Virus record (IMG/VR): IMGVR_UViG_3300006086_000021
Span: 1 to 32,191 of that record
Strand: one strand, 5' to 3'
DNA: 32,191 nucleotides
From: a virus
Shown piece by piece: positions 1-8,713 of the stretch; the first letter of the stretch is position 1; every line of letters starts with the position of its first letter. A program made the translations under genes and the position numbers. The notes beneath the pieces are model-generated. The model did not search any database, was not told the DNA's origin, and saw nothing but the letters and a program-made list of their open reading frames with translations.

Positions 1-506
1 CCGAAGAGGAACTTCGGCCCCGGGGCGGTGGCGGCCTGGGCTTCGCCGTTGGCCTTCCCTTCATCGGTCTGTGGGGCCGTAGGGGCGGCGTCGGCCGGGC
101 GCTGCTCGGGTGTCGGCGTCGGGACGTTCTGGGCGACCGATATACCGGGGGCCGCAGCGCGACCCTCGGTGGGCAAGGTTCGAGCCTCGATCTGGTCCGT
201 CGCCGCCGCCACCGCGACCGCAGCCGGATGGAGGCCGGTGGTCGGGCTGGTCGGCGTACCGGGATCGCGGCGGCCCGCAGCGGGTGACGCTAGGCCGACT
301 GGGTTCGGGGGCTTCACTGCCCCCTTCCAACTCTCCGCCTGAAACGGGTCATGACCAAAGAGACACGTCACTGCCGACGCCAGGATGCCAGCGTGCTGGT
401 TCTGCGCGTCGGGGAGAAGACCGCCCGTGAGGGCGCTCGTCAGGTTAGAGAGGGTATTCCCGAGCCCCGTGAGGAGGTCGGGTGACGTGGGTTGTTGATC
501 TGACAT
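1..506 (-). CDS. Internal virion protein D (gp16-like), N-terminal part, cut by window edge
   Basis: The frame opens with ATG at 506, in a TAATG overlap with the stop of the gp15-like gene, and stays open to base 1, so about 168 residues are visible. It starts MSDQQPTSPDLLTGLGNTLS and then becomes a Pro/Ala/Thr-rich low-complexity stretch. In T7 the gene after 15 is 16, the large ejected virion protein with an N-terminal lytic transglycosylase. The visible part shows no transglycosylase motif, so the identity rests on position, the coupled start and the open frame. If this is gp16, the long disordered leader before any enzyme domain is unlike T7. It could also be a different virion or lysis protein. 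The frame and start are well supported; the function is inferred. Confidence 0.6.
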   Translation of the reverse strand, partial: MSDQQPTSPDLLTGLGNTLSNLTSALTGGLLPDAQNQHAGILASAVTCLFGHDPFQAESWKGAVKPPNPVGLASPAAGRRDPGTPTSPTTGLHPAAVAVAAATDQIEARTLPTEGRAAAPGISVAQNVPTPTPEQRPADAAPTAPQTDEGKANGEAQAATAPGPKFLF

Positions 507-2590
507 TACAGTCCTGAACTATAAACGCTCGTGTCTCCGGTGCTGTTAGCGGCCGGGGCGTGACTGGCCTTGAAGGCGTTGTGTGCGTCGGTGACGGCCT
601 TGGCGGCGTTCTGCCGCTCGGTCTGAGCCCGCTGTGCCGCGATCTGCTCCGACGTGATGACGTGCGGGTTCGAGGTCACGCCACCGTCGTTACGAACGAT
701 TACGAACCGTCCGGGGGCGATGGGGTGGATAGACATCTGAGAGGCGTCGGTGATGCCGTCGCCCTTGAAGTCCGCCTTGTTGGCCGCGAGCGTGTTGGCG
801 ATTATCGTCTTCACGTGCGGGTAGTCTTCTGGCGACACTTCGGCGGAACTCACCGCTACGCCGTTAAGAGTTGGGTAGCGCTGCTTGATCGCGTCGCGGG
901 CCTTCTCGATGGCCTTGTCTTGGTCCATGCCCTCGATCTGCGAGTAGGCCGTGGCAAGGTCCGTGATCTTCTTTCCAATCTCGCCACCGTTAACGGTAGT
1001 GATGCCAGCGGCGGCCTGTTGGATGGTGTCGGTCTGCTGGTGCGAGAACGTGACGGGGTCGTGCTTGTCCTTGAGCTTGTAGGCTCCGAGTTCGGCCGTG
1101 GCCGCCTCGTTTGTGCGGCCGCCGTCCTTCGTGAGTAAGTCGAACTTGTCGATCATGTCTTTGGTCGACTTGTTCATGTACTTCTCGGCCCATCCAGGGT
1201 TCTGGGCTTGGGCGTAGTGGTATAGCTGGGCGGCCTGCTCTAGCGACTTCTGCTGGTCCTGTGGCGACGCGGTCGCGCTGCCGACGACGCTGGCCGACTG
1301 TTCGAGCGCCGACATCACTTGTGGATGCGGAACGTCGTTCTGGGCGCAGAGCCGAAGTTCCTTCGGGAGGTCGGGTTGACCACCGTTCTGGGCGCGTATC
1401 TGGTCGATGGCACCGCTTACGGCAGCCTTCGTCCGCAGGTCAGACGACATCTTCGGAACGTCGGACCCGTAGGAGGTCTGCGGCGGGGCCTGCTGCACAC
1501 GCGCCGCCAGCGACTTGTCGCCTTGGAGGGCGGCAGCGATGTCGGCTTTGTGTGTGGCGTCGGCGATCTGGCCTTGCTCGGCCGTGTCGAGGGTGTGTGC
1601 GACCTTAGAGGCGATGCGGTCGTATTGGGCTTTATTCGACGGAGAGGCGGCGAGAGAGGGGACCGCGTTACCGTCCGCGTCGGTGCGCGGGGCCTGCATG
1701 ATCGCGAGAGCACGCTTGGCGGTCTCCGGGTCGCTGGCCTTGTCTTCGAGAATTTGCATCTCGATCTTGTCGTTGTGGGTTCCGGTCAGGGAGTAGGGAC
1801 CAGTACCGCCAAACGCGGGATCGTGTGCTTGGAAGACGGCCCGCATACGATCACTCGTTTGCTGCGGGGTCTCTTGGTTCAGATGCGAGCTATCGAAGGC
1901 TTCGGCCGCCTCGGAGTAGTTGACCGTAGCGTTCTTATTCTGAACCGCCTCACCGAGGGCTTTCGTCTGACGTTCGTCGACGGCCGACCGCATTGGGTTC
2001 AGCCGGGCCGCGAACTGCTTCGACATTACGGGGTCGCTGTCGACGCCGTACTTCTTCTTGATGTCGGCGGCCTGCGTTAGCAGGTCCTGTTGCGCGTTAA
2101 AGCCGTCAGTACCGTAGGGTATCTGCCCGCCTTGCTCGCGCTTCGTCATCGTCTCCGACAACTCATCGGCGGCCATGTTGGCAGCCGAGTGCATGTAGAG
2201 GTCGTGGGTGTAGGTGCCGTTCGCAAACGCGGGCACCCGCCCGTTGATGTAGTCGTCGCGCTGCTGCTGCGCCGTGGTCGAGGACTGGTAGCTAGAGAGA
2301 GCAAGCTGCTGCTTGTTCATCTCGGCCTGCTTGGCCTGTGCCTCGGCCTGACGGTCTTGAACGAGTTTGTCGTTGGCGCTGCGGGCCGCCATCATGCCTT
2401 CCACCCGGTCGAGGTGGTTCACGCCGTGCGAGAACATGTCGAGCGACTGTGAGAGGCGTTCCCAATTGTTATTTGAAGGGACAAACGCGACACCTTTGTT
2501 GGTGTCGCCTTGGATCGCGCTAGGCGTTACCTGACCGGCCGGGCCAATCGGCGCGGCTTCGGCGATGCTGCTAGGTAGGTCATTGGCCAT
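506..2590 (-). CDS. Internal virion protein C (gp15-like)
   Basis: This 694-aa protein is mostly helical and rich in Gln, Ala and Asp, with long charged segments (for example residues 70-120, many Q/K/E) and no membrane segment. T7 gp15 (747 aa) is an ejected core protein that forms part of the conduit for DNA entry with gp14 and gp16; length and gene order match that role. Its ATG overlaps the gp14-like stop as TAATG, and its own stop overlaps the gp16-like start in the same way, so 13-14-15-16 form one coupled block. Internal virion proteins diverge quickly, so the call rests on order, size and composition more than on motifs. Confidence 0.8.
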   Translation of the reverse strand: MANDLPSSIAEAAPIGPAGQVTPSAIQGDTNKGVAFVPSNNNWERLSQSLDMFSHGVNHLDRVEGMMAARSANDKLVQDRQAEAQAKQAEMNKQQLALSSYQSSTTAQQQRDDYINGRVPAFANGTYTHDLYMHSAANMAADELSETMTKREQGGQIPYGTDGFNAQQDLLTQAADIKKKYGVDSDPVMSKQFAARLNPMRSAVDERQTKALGEAVQNKNATVNYSEAAEAFDSSHLNQETPQQTSDRMRAVFQAHDPAFGGTGPYSLTGTHNDKIEMQILEDKASDPETAKRALAIMQAPRTDADGNAVPSLAASPSNKAQYDRIASKVAHTLDTAEQGQIADATHKADIAAALQGDKSLAARVQQAPPQTSYGSDVPKMSSDLRTKAAVSGAIDQIRAQNGGQPDLPKELRLCAQNDVPHPQVMSALEQSASVVGSATASPQDQQKSLEQAAQLYHYAQAQNPGWAEKYMNKSTKDMIDKFDLLTKDGGRTNEAATAELGAYKLKDKHDPVTFSHQQTDTIQQAAAGITTVNGGEIGKKITDLATAYSQIEGMDQDKAIEKARDAIKQRYPTLNGVAVSSAEVSPEDYPHVKTIIANTLAANKADFKGDGITDASQMSIHPIAPGRFVIVRNDGGVTSNPHVITSEQIAAQRAQTERQNAAKAVTDAHNAFKASHAPAANSTGDTSVYSSGL

Positions 2591-3159
2591 TAGTAGTTCC
2601 CGCTATAGTCCGACACACTCGTGTCCGTGTAAGACATGTTGCGGAGACCGGATGCGTAAGCGTTGGTGACGCCGCCAAGTGCGGCAAAGACGGTCGGGAG
2701 CGCCGACACGGGACCGGCGCTGGCCTGCCCGTTGATGCGGGCGGTCGACTGGTCATTCGTGGCGATGAGTTCGTCGGAGTAGTGGGACTGGTCGATCTTG
2801 TACTGCCCACGGATAACGTCGCCCTGACGATCTTGCCGGGCGAGGTAGTCACCGAGGAGGGCGGTCTGCGACGTGCCGGTGGTGCCAGATTGAGCCCCTG
2901 CGACGCGGGCTCGCGCCGTGGCCTGTAGGTCTTCGATCTGCTTGTTCTGTAGCTCTTGTGACTTCGACAGGCGGTCTTGCTGATCTTGGGCGTTGAGCGA
3001 GGCGTAGCGGTCGGATTGCGCCGCCACTGTGCTCTTGAAGTTCTCGTCCCACATCGCATTGACGCGGTCGGCTTGTTGTACTTGGGCCTGCTGGCCAGCC
3101 ATGGCCCCACCGATGGAGAGGCCAGCACTTAGCAGGGGGAGGGCGGCTGGTGCGCACAT
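2590..3159 (-). CDS. Internal virion protein B (gp14-like)
   Basis: The start is ATG at 3159, in a TAATG overlap with the preceding stop. The frame extends upstream to 3246, but that part is Arg/Pro-rich and lies over the preceding gene. The 189-aa product begins with a small hydrophobic Ala/Gly/Leu stretch (APAALPLLSAGLSIGGAMAG), followed by a Gln-rich helix (residues about 20-90) and a Ser/Tyr-rich tail ending SDYSGNY. T7 gp14 (196 aa) is an ejected protein thought to form a pore in the outer membrane; the N-terminal hydrophobic stretch followed by a coiled Gln-rich region fits this family. The size, the position between the 13-like and 15-like genes and the coupling all agree. Confidence 0.82.
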   Translation of the reverse strand: MCAPAALPLLSAGLSIGGAMAGQQAQVQQADRVNAMWDENFKSTVAAQSDRYASLNAQDQQDRLSKSQELQNKQIEDLQATARARVAGAQSGTTGTSQTALLGDYLARQDRQGDVIRGQYKIDQSHYSDELIATNDQSTARINGQASAGPVSALPTVFAALGGVTNAYASGLRNMSYTDTSVSDYSGNY

Positions 3160-3629
3160 TAGGGGCGTATGCTCGCGAACTCTAGGAAGGGGAGGCCGTG
3201 GGCACCGTAGTGCTCGACGCGGCGGAGGAAGCGTCCACCAAGCCACGTAATCATCTTGTGATGTCCGTGGTTTTCGGCGTACGTGAAATTAGTCATCACC
3301 TCGAAGTCTTTGTGCATTTCGGCCCAATAGTGGCGGGCGCTGACTGCTAGCTCGACGGGGTGGGTGTAGATGGAAGGGCTCGACAGCATCCAGACCACCC
3401 CGGTATCGGGGTAGCCTGGAACCGCGTCGACACCCCAGAGAAGTTCGACCTCCTCCGGGGTGTCGGAAAAGCCGCTCGCCCGTGTATTAGGGGTCAGAGC
3501 AAGCGGCAGAGCGATAGCGGGCGGAAGACCGGAGACCGCAGTTACCTCTACGAGGTCGGGTCCGATCAGCTTATGCGCGAGGTTCAGCGCGTCGGCTTTA
3601 GTGGCTGTACGCGTGAACAGTTTGCGCAT
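3159..3629 (-). CDS. gp13-like internal virion protein / acyltransferase-like
   Basis: This 156-aa protein fits the phage Gp13-type family, which is distantly related to GNAT acyltransferases. Its C-terminal half (HPVELAVSARHYWAEMHKDF, then FTYAENHGHHKMITWLGGRF) looks like the acetyltransferase pattern of an N-x-HhxxxkWL..LGF helix-strand. T7 gp13 is needed for virion morphogenesis. Here the gene sits directly after tail tubular protein B, with its ATG 1-2 bases beyond that stop, and it shares a TAATG with the gp14-like gene. Whether the acyltransferase fold is still catalytic cannot be told from sequence; such domains often act only structurally in these virions. Confidence 0.75.
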   Translation of the reverse strand: MRKLFTRTATKADALNLAHKLIGPDLVEVTAVSGLPPAIALPLALTPNTRASGFSDTPEEVELLWGVDAVPGYPDTGVVWMLSSPSIYTHPVELAVSARHYWAEMHKDFEVMTNFTYAENHGHHKMITWLGGRFLRRVEHYGAHGLPFLEFASIRP

Positions 3630-3630
3630 G

Positions 3631-6021
3631 TTATCCGCCTCGGTTGCTTGGGGTGAAGGTGCCCCTCCACTGTCCTTCTGAGAACGTGGACGGCAACCAG
3701 CTATCGTTGACTAGGCTGATCGTTACTCGATCATGACGTGAGAGGATCGGGCAAGAGAAGCGCCCGTCCCCGACTACGAGGGACCCGAGTTCTCCGGACC
3801 CATCCAATTGATCGCCGTTGAACTCGTAGATGCGCTTGTCGCGCCCCACGGCCTGTACCTCGACGCGGAAATAACCGCTGTTGGAGTACGAGAGTTCAAA
3901 GTCGATGATCTGCGTTCGCCCGTTTGTCTGTACGATCTTCGGCTGCCCCATCTGTAAGACGGCGGAGTAGAAGAACGGCGACAGGTCGTGTTTGCTCGCG
4001 AACGGCGTCCCCGTGATAAACGGCTGTCCCGTCAGGTTTCCCCGCACGATGACCGTGGTTTGTCCGGGGTTGTCGCTGGCGACGTTGGGGTTCGTCAGTG
4101 TAAGCTGCACTCCGAACGGCTGTGTGCCGCCGAAGTCGGTTAGCGCGACCATGCCAGACGGCATGACGTAGGGAAGCGTAGCGGTGCTCAAATTCGTGAC
4201 GGCATTGTACGACCACGCGGAACCGGGGTAGCGCGTGAACTGGTCGAGAGCAATCTCGAACGTGAGCGGACTGTCGACAACCTTCTGCTCGCAGCGGATG
4301 GTCTCAATCGAGACGGCGCCGCCGCGCATGAGCAGGACGAACATGGACCCCTTACCGTCGAAGGCAAGGTCGAGAACGCGTTCGGCGTTCGGGAACTGCC
4401 ACTGCGACCACGCGGACTGAACTTTGTCCTGCCCGCTGTAATGGTACATGTAGACGTAGATGGACTGCGGATCGCCGGAAGTCAGAACGGCAGCCATGTC
4501 GAGGTTGCTGCTGGCGATCAGTCGCGTAACCCCGGACGGGATGTAGTACGGAACATGCGACGTAGACGAGGTGGCTTCGGCCGTCTGGTACGCCTTGTTC
4601 AGGAACATCTCGTACAGTTGTGCGTACCCGTCTAGCTCCGAAATAAAGAAGGCAGACGACGCAGTCGGCACCGGCCGCACCGACGCGCTGTTGATATAGC
4701 TTGTCAACGGCGTCGAGGACACGGTGGCAGGTGTGAGCAGATTATTTCCCTGAGCGGCGGCAACGAGGAACTGCTGTTGTGTCGAGAACAGGAGCAAGAG
4801 CCCCTGCAATACGCAGTAGTTCTGTAGCAGCGACACTTGGGTGCTGGTCACACCGAGGTCGATGGGGTCGGTATCGAGGACCGTCGTCTTGGTCTCACGA
4901 TAGAAGTTGTAGAACTCCCCGGAGGACGACAACACGACGTTGGCCTCGGTGAGGAAGCCTAGCCGGTCGTTGAAGAACAGAACGTCGTAGATGGTCTGCC
5001 CGACGAAACTCGGGTCGGGGACCGACGTGAAGTCGCCGCACTTTCGCGGCAGCCACGTGGCGGCCTGGAACGTGAAGGTGCCATCACTGTTGCGCGTGAG
5101 CGTGTGCGGCATCGTCGAGGCGCCGAGGCCAAGGTTCGTGGCGGGGGCCACGGTCTCGGTCCAGATGCCGTCCGCGTTGAGCATCGCGTAGTAGGTCTCG
5201 GCATTGTTGCCGGAAGACCCCGTGACGGCTACGACGAACCCGGCCGGACCGTAGGTGGGGAGGTTCGAGAACTGCTGAATGGAGCCGATCACGGCCTGAG
5301 AGGCGCGGCCGCCGTAGCCGTCGTCCATAGACCCCGTGAAGTTCAGGGTCGTCGAGGCGACGTAGACGCAGGGGCCGTACAGGCCGACCGTGTAGCCCGC
5401 TGGCACGAGGGTGGTGAGCGCGTTGGCGTAAAGCTGTGAGGCAATGTACTCGCTGCTCACGTAGGCTTCGTGGCTGACAGACGAGCTATCCGGGGTCGTG
5501 TAGGTGGCGACAACGCCGCCGTTGATCGTGATGCTGTACGTCTTCGAGTAGTTTCCCGACTGGACGTAGAAGAGGGCCTCGTACGGCCGACCCGGCGACG
5601 CCGCTGTTCCATCCGTGACCACCACGTCGTGGTTGGTGACGAACGTGTAGTCGGCGATGGTCAGGGCTTTCAACTTCTGCGGCATCGGGTCGGTCCCCGC
5701 CGCGAGGTATGCCGAGCCGGTGTTGGTCACGGTGTGCTCTGTGCCGGTCGGGTCGAAGACGCGGATGGAGCCGTCGCTGAAAAAGAACGCCGCGTACTGC
5801 TCGGTCTGGTCTCGGATGATGAGATGCGTAAACGTGTTGATGGGGTCGAACGTCGGCAGCAGCTTGGCGAGCCACGTCGTGCGTGGGCGGCGAGCCAGCC
5901 CGTTGACCACGGTTGGGAAGTAGTTGACGGAGGCTTCGGCCTGTGACGGAAGTCGTAGGACTGTGGCCTGTTGCGACACCCCATTGATGAAGTTCGGGAT
6001 GTTGCCGATGATCTTCGGCAT
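3631..6021 (-). CDS. Tail tubular protein B (gp12-like nozzle)
   Basis: This 796-aa protein (T7 gp12 is 794 aa) is Ser/Thr/Gly/Tyr-rich and beta-strand-rich throughout. It begins MPKIIGNIPNFINGVSQQ, the hallmark start of the T7 gp12 family, with GVSQQ near residue 15 and LPSQAEASVNYFPTVVNGLA soon after. Near the C terminus, RDKRIYEFNGDQLDGSGELG and FTPSNRGG are also family-like. The protein forms the hexameric tail nozzle to which fibres attach. The start ATG overlaps the tail tubular A stop as TAATG. No frameshift or truncation is visible. Confidence 0.95.
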   Translation of the reverse strand: MPKIIGNIPNFINGVSQQATVLRLPSQAEASVNYFPTVVNGLARRPRTTWLAKLLPTFDPINTFTHLIIRDQTEQYAAFFFSDGSIRVFDPTGTEHTVTNTGSAYLAAGTDPMPQKLKALTIADYTFVTNHDVVVTDGTAASPGRPYEALFYVQSGNYSKTYSITINGGVVATYTTPDSSSVSHEAYVSSEYIASQLYANALTTLVPAGYTVGLYGPCVYVASTTLNFTGSMDDGYGGRASQAVIGSIQQFSNLPTYGPAGFVVAVTGSSGNNAETYYAMLNADGIWTETVAPATNLGLGASTMPHTLTRNSDGTFTFQAATWLPRKCGDFTSVPDPSFVGQTIYDVLFFNDRLGFLTEANVVLSSSGEFYNFYRETKTTVLDTDPIDLGVTSTQVSLLQNYCVLQGLLLLFSTQQQFLVAAAQGNNLLTPATVSSTPLTSYINSASVRPVPTASSAFFISELDGYAQLYEMFLNKAYQTAEATSSTSHVPYYIPSGVTRLIASSNLDMAAVLTSGDPQSIYVYMYHYSGQDKVQSAWSQWQFPNAERVLDLAFDGKGSMFVLLMRGGAVSIETIRCEQKVVDSPLTFEIALDQFTRYPGSAWSYNAVTNLSTATLPYVMPSGMVALTDFGGTQPFGVQLTLTNPNVASDNPGQTTVIVRGNLTGQPFITGTPFASKHDLSPFFYSAVLQMGQPKIVQTNGRTQIIDFELSYSNSGYFRVEVQAVGRDKRIYEFNGDQLDGSGELGSLVVGDGRFSCPILSRHDRVTISLVNDSWLPSTFSEGQWRGTFTPSNRGG

Positions 6022-6719
6022 TACTCTATGCCGTACCCGGCGTAGCGCATGTAGTCGCCGCCGATGCCGGTGTTGCTACCCCAGCGATTAGCCTTCATCC
6101 GCTTGGAGAGGCCGCTGTAGTGCAGCATGTTCCAGTCGGCAGCTTCGTGCTCGAAGTTGAGGAACGCGACCCATGCGGTCTTCTCGTCCATCATCTGGAA
6201 GCCGTGCAGGCTCGTGTCGGCTTGTAGGCGATCTTGGAACTTGCGAGCCGCACGGACGAGGGTCAGGCGACGGACGGCCTCGGGGCAGTCGTCGAACTGT
6301 AGGCCCATCGTCATGTCGCATTGGACGGGGACGGAGAATTGGAAGGTCTGTAGACGGCGGTCGTAGAGGCGCTGGCCTCGCTGCACGACGCGGTCGTTGG
6401 TGTGGTAGTCGAACGGCTGCACCGCTGGCGCGGGCTGGTTCGGGGTCGAGCACACGCGCCGGATGTTGTAGACGCGTAGCGTGTTCTGTTGAAGGTTCAG
6501 GAACCCGTTTGTGTCCGGGTTGATAACGACCCCGATGTCCGTGTTGAACGTCCACGTACCATTTTCGAGGGCACGGAGTTCTTGGTGGAGGAGGTCGCGG
6601 GCGGTGGCCGCATCTGCGAACGACTGATTGAAGTTGTCAATCTCGTCTTCACCGATGGCGGACAGCATCTGGTTGACGGCATCAAGCTCCGACGTGGGGA
6701 GCATCAGTTGTTGGGACAT
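6021..6719 (-). CDS. Tail tubular protein A (gp11-like gatekeeper)
   Basis: This 232-aa protein (T7 gp11 is 196 aa) contains ELDAVNQMLSAIGEDEIDNF near the N terminus, the typical opening of the family, and RLTLVRAARKFQDRLQAD in its helical part. It forms the dodecameric adaptor between portal and nozzle. It is the first gene after the terminator that follows the capsid gene, so it is probably expressed by read-through, as in T7, where T-phi sits between genes 10 and 11. It is coupled to the tail tubular B gene by a TAATG overlap. Confidence 0.95.
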   Translation of the reverse strand: MSQQLMLPTSELDAVNQMLSAIGEDEIDNFNQSFADAATARDLLHQELRALENGTWTFNTDIGVVINPDTNGFLNLQQNTLRVYNIRRVCSTPNQPAPAVQPFDYHTNDRVVQRGQRLYDRRLQTFQFSVPVQCDMTMGLQFDDCPEAVRRLTLVRAARKFQDRLQADTSLHGFQMMDEKTAWVAFLNFEHEAADWNMLHYSGLSKRMKANRWGSNTGIGGDYMRYAGYGIE

Positions 6720-6731
6720 GTGGCCTTGAAG

Positions 6732-6763
6732 AAAAAAAGGGGCCTCCGGTTAAGGAGACCCCT
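6732..6763 (-). terminator. Rho-independent terminator after capsid gene (T-phi-like)
   Basis: On the minus strand a 10-bp stem (AGGGGTCTCC with GGAGGCCCCT, one G-U pair) and a TTAACC loop are followed by seven T residues. It lies 7 bases past the capsid stop and just before tail tubular protein A, exactly where T7 has T-phi. It should limit transcription after the capsid gene and so make capsid mRNA the most abundant. Confidence 0.92.
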
Positions 6764-6769
6764 GGGGTA

Positions 6770-7705
6770 TTAGGTCGTAGCGAGTTCGAGAGCGCAGTCC
6801 GGACGCAGCGTGCCATGGCCAACCGCCATCTTGGCAACGACGAACGTGCCCTGACGACGCGGCTCGTAGTCACTCTCCATCGAGATGTCAGCCAACTGAA
6901 CCGTACCCACGGCCCACTTGTTGGTGATGACGGCGACCGTCTTCGAGAAGTCGCCCTGGTACTTTGCCAGACCCGTGGTGATTACGTTGCCGTTCGGCAT
7001 GTGGATCGACTTCACGAGTTCGATGCCCGAGACCGTCTTGACCTTGCCGGTCGAGATGTCAGCCGAACCGCCGTACTCTTTGAAGAGCAGCTTCGGGTTC
7101 TGGGCGAGCAGGTAGTACTGCGCAGGTGCGAGGAAGCACGTGCGATCTTCGCTCATGACGAACTTCTCGTCGAGCGACTGGCTGGCAGCGAAGAACGATG
7201 CAGTCAGGATGTCCGCGTCGGTTGCCATCGTGGCAGCCGAAATGGTCGAACCACCGGCGCGGCCGTTCAGCGGCGATGCGCTGCGGGCTGCGAGGATCGA
7301 CTGGATAGCGACCTGCTGGTCGTAGGCGCGGGCGAGCGAGCGGCCGAGTTCCGTCGAGTACGGTCCACGAACGTCGTAGTGGTTTTCCAGTTCGTCGATC
7401 TGGTTCACGAACACTGCGGAGACGAGTAGACCGTCTACCGAAATGACCTGCTGAGCCTGATTGATGTTCTGGCTGTCGATCCAGTCGCCCGTATTGTGAT
7501 AGCCGCTGGTTGCGAGGCCGATCATCGGGAACTGTGCAGACTGTCCATGGACGATCTGGCGCGTGAAGTGGCGCGACTTGAACACGCAAGCCTGCTCGAA
7601 CTCGGTCAGGACTTCGCCTGAGAACTGAGTGAGGAACAGGGCATTGGTGGCACCGGCTTCGTTGATCTGGCCGATGTTAGAGACGTTGGTACTATAGTTT
7701 GCCAC
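6770..7705 (-). CDS. Major capsid protein (gp10A-like)
   Basis: The protein is 311 aa with the chosen GTG start at 7705, which has a GGAG 7 bases upstream and gives the product MANYSTNVSNIGQINEAG. The frame extends to another GTG at 7738, but that start has poorer spacing. Family-typical parts are FLTQFSGEVLTEFE, the HG-rich strand after RHFTRQIVHGQSAQFP, FVNQIDELENHYDVR and LARAYDQQVA in the HK97-fold capsid. It builds the icosahedral head. A strong terminator follows. T7 makes a minor 10B by frameshifting near the gene end; no evident slippery site or extended frame was seen here, since the terminator begins 7 bases after the stop. Confidence 0.95.
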   Translation of the reverse strand: MANYSTNVSNIGQINEAGATNALFLTQFSGEVLTEFEQACVFKSRHFTRQIVHGQSAQFPMIGLATSGYHNTGDWIDSQNINQAQQVISVDGLLVSAVFVNQIDELENHYDVRGPYSTELGRSLARAYDQQVAIQSILAARSASPLNGRAGGSTISAATMATDADILTASFFAASQSLDEKFVMSEDRTCFLAPAQYYLLAQNPKLLFKEYGGSADISTGKVKTVSGIELVKSIHMPNGNVITTGLAKYQGDFSKTVAVITNKWAVGTVQLADISMESDYEPRRQGTFVVAKMAVGHGTLRPDCALELATT

Positions 7706-7815
7706 GAGGTGGCTCCGTGTGAAGAGGGAATGTCCCACTCCAATCGGACTTCGGCGGCAGATTATTCGCGGCGAGAGACCTCAGTCCCGAGCCGTCGAGT
7801 TCCTTGTCGTCGTCT

Positions 7816-8505
7816 TCATGTAGTCTGGGCCTCCGCCTCAAAAGGCAGAGAGGCTATTCCTGCGTCGAGCACGCCGTAGTGGTTGGTGTCGAGCAGTCCA
7901 GACTTTGGTGTGATGGCGCGGATGCCGAGGCGGAAGCACTCTGCATCTTGGTCATCCATGTTGCCGGTGCCCTCTTCGAATATCGCCCACGGCGCGAAGA
8001 AGGCGGTCGGCAGCAGTTTGCGAAGAACGTCGACGGGCACGTTCTTCATCATCAGCTTCGTCGTGATGCCTGCATTGCGCAGATCATCTTCCAGCTTGGC
8101 GAAGTAGGAGAGGTAGTCGTTGGTCGACTTGAGGCCGCCGTCGAGGTTGTCGATTTCGATGCTGTAGGCGTTGTAGGTGTCGTGGTAGTACTTGAAGAAC
8201 GACCACACGTACTTTCGCCAGCCGGTATCATTCCATCGTGCAAGCCACAGGCTCCTGTCGGTGTCGACGTAGCCGTACATTTTGGCTAGCCACTTGATCT
8301 GCTCTGCTTCCTGCGACGACCACGACACCATGCCGGGGCCGACGCAGTAGAAGTGCATCCGGCTGCCGTGGACTTGCTTCATGAAATCGAGGGCGACATC
8401 GGACGGCGCGAACTGGTCGCCGGGGTCGACACCGTAGAGACCGTTCGGGTCTACGCGGTCTACGCGGCGGTCGTCGCTATGGAAGTAGAAGCGTGTCGGG
8501 GTCAT
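7816..8505 (-). CDS. Unknown 229-aa protein, possible glycosidase-like fold, in the lysis/capsid interval
   Basis: I do not firmly recognise this protein. It starts with ATG at 8505 and has many aromatic and Asp residues: FYFHSDDRR at the start, HFYCVGPGMVSWSS near residue 52, and NAYSIEIDNLDG near 118. The last segment faintly resembles the Asp-bearing strand of TIM-barrel glycosidases such as GH114 (DNxDG-like). There is no signal peptide or membrane segment. It sits between a tRNA/hairpin block and the capsid gene, on the same strand as the holin- and spanin-like genes, so a role in lysis, wall degradation or a virion-associated enzyme is possible. A head decoration role is also possible. 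The coding status looks sound: a long frame with normal codon use. Confidence 0.5.
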   Translation of the reverse strand: MTPTRFYFHSDDRRVDRVDPNGLYGVDPGDQFAPSDVALDFMKQVHGSRMHFYCVGPGMVSWSSQEAEQIKWLAKMYGYVDTDRSLWLARWNDTGWRKYVWSFFKYYHDTYNAYSIEIDNLDGGLKSTNDYLSYFAKLEDDLRNAGITTKLMMKNVPVDVLRKLLPTAFFAPWAIFEEGTGNMDDQDAECFRLGIRAITPKSGLLDTNHYGVLDAGIASLPFEAEAQTT

Positions 8506-8553
8506 GGTGTCTCGGGAGTTGGAGCCCCGCCTTAGAAGGCGAAGACTGTGAAT

Positions 8554-8631
8554 TGGCGCTGCAGCTGTGGCTCGAACACAGATTTCCGCCCTGAGAGGGG
8601 TGGTGTCCTATTCCAATTAGACGAACGCAGC
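8554..8631 (-). tRNA. tRNA-Glu-like (CTC) with an 8-nt anticodon loop
   Basis: The minus strand folds as a cloverleaf. The acceptor is GCTGCGT with CTGCAGC (one G-U and one mismatch). T8 and C9 are followed by the D-arm GTCT-AATTGGAAT-AGGAC. The T-arm CTGTG-TTCGAGC-CACAG is perfect, and discriminator G with encoded CCA completes the 3' end. The GGACACC run between the D and anticodon arms is typical of bacterial tRNA-Glu. The anticodon arm CCACC-CCTCTCAG-GGCGG has one A-C mismatch and an 8-nt loop. Deleting one C would give the normal loop CTCTCAG, anticodon CTC. It may be a decayed tRNA or one that reads with a shifted frame. Confidence 0.65.
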
Positions 8632-8632
8632 A

Positions 8633-8704
8633 TGGGCCAGGGGTGGGGAATGACCCCACATCTCCGAGGGTGTCCCCGGCGCTTTCCGTATAAGCTATCC
8701 CTTG
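8633..8704 (-). ncRNA. tRNA-like element, degenerate, directly upstream of the tRNA-Glu-like gene
   Basis: On the minus strand this has a weak acceptor (CAAGGG with CCCTGG, one mismatch), TA at positions 8-9, a D-arm GCTT-ATACGGA-AAGC, an anticodon-like arm CCGGG-GACACC-CTCGG with a 6-nt loop and no T33, and a T-arm-like hairpin GTGGG-GTCATTC-CCCAC. It ends in CCA one base before the next tRNA. The arms fall in tRNA order, but the loops lack the usual invariant bases, so it is probably a tRNA relic or an unrelated folded RNA. Confidence 0.35.
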
Positions 8705-8713
8705 CATCTAACA

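Noticed and set aside
560-2452. Long plus-strand ORFs opposite the gp15-like gene
   Set aside because: They are Arg/Val/Gly-rich mirror frames of a high-GC coding strand and lack ribosome sites.
2580-3246. Longer starts for the gp14-like gene and an alternative 182-aa frame
   Set aside because: The TAATG-coupled start at 3159 fits the family; upstream residues and the other frame are Arg/Pro/Ser-rich shadow sequence.
8449-8470. GGGTCTACG pattern resembling the candidate phage promoter
   Set aside because: It lies inside the 229-aa coding region, matches only the short core and has an extra base within it.
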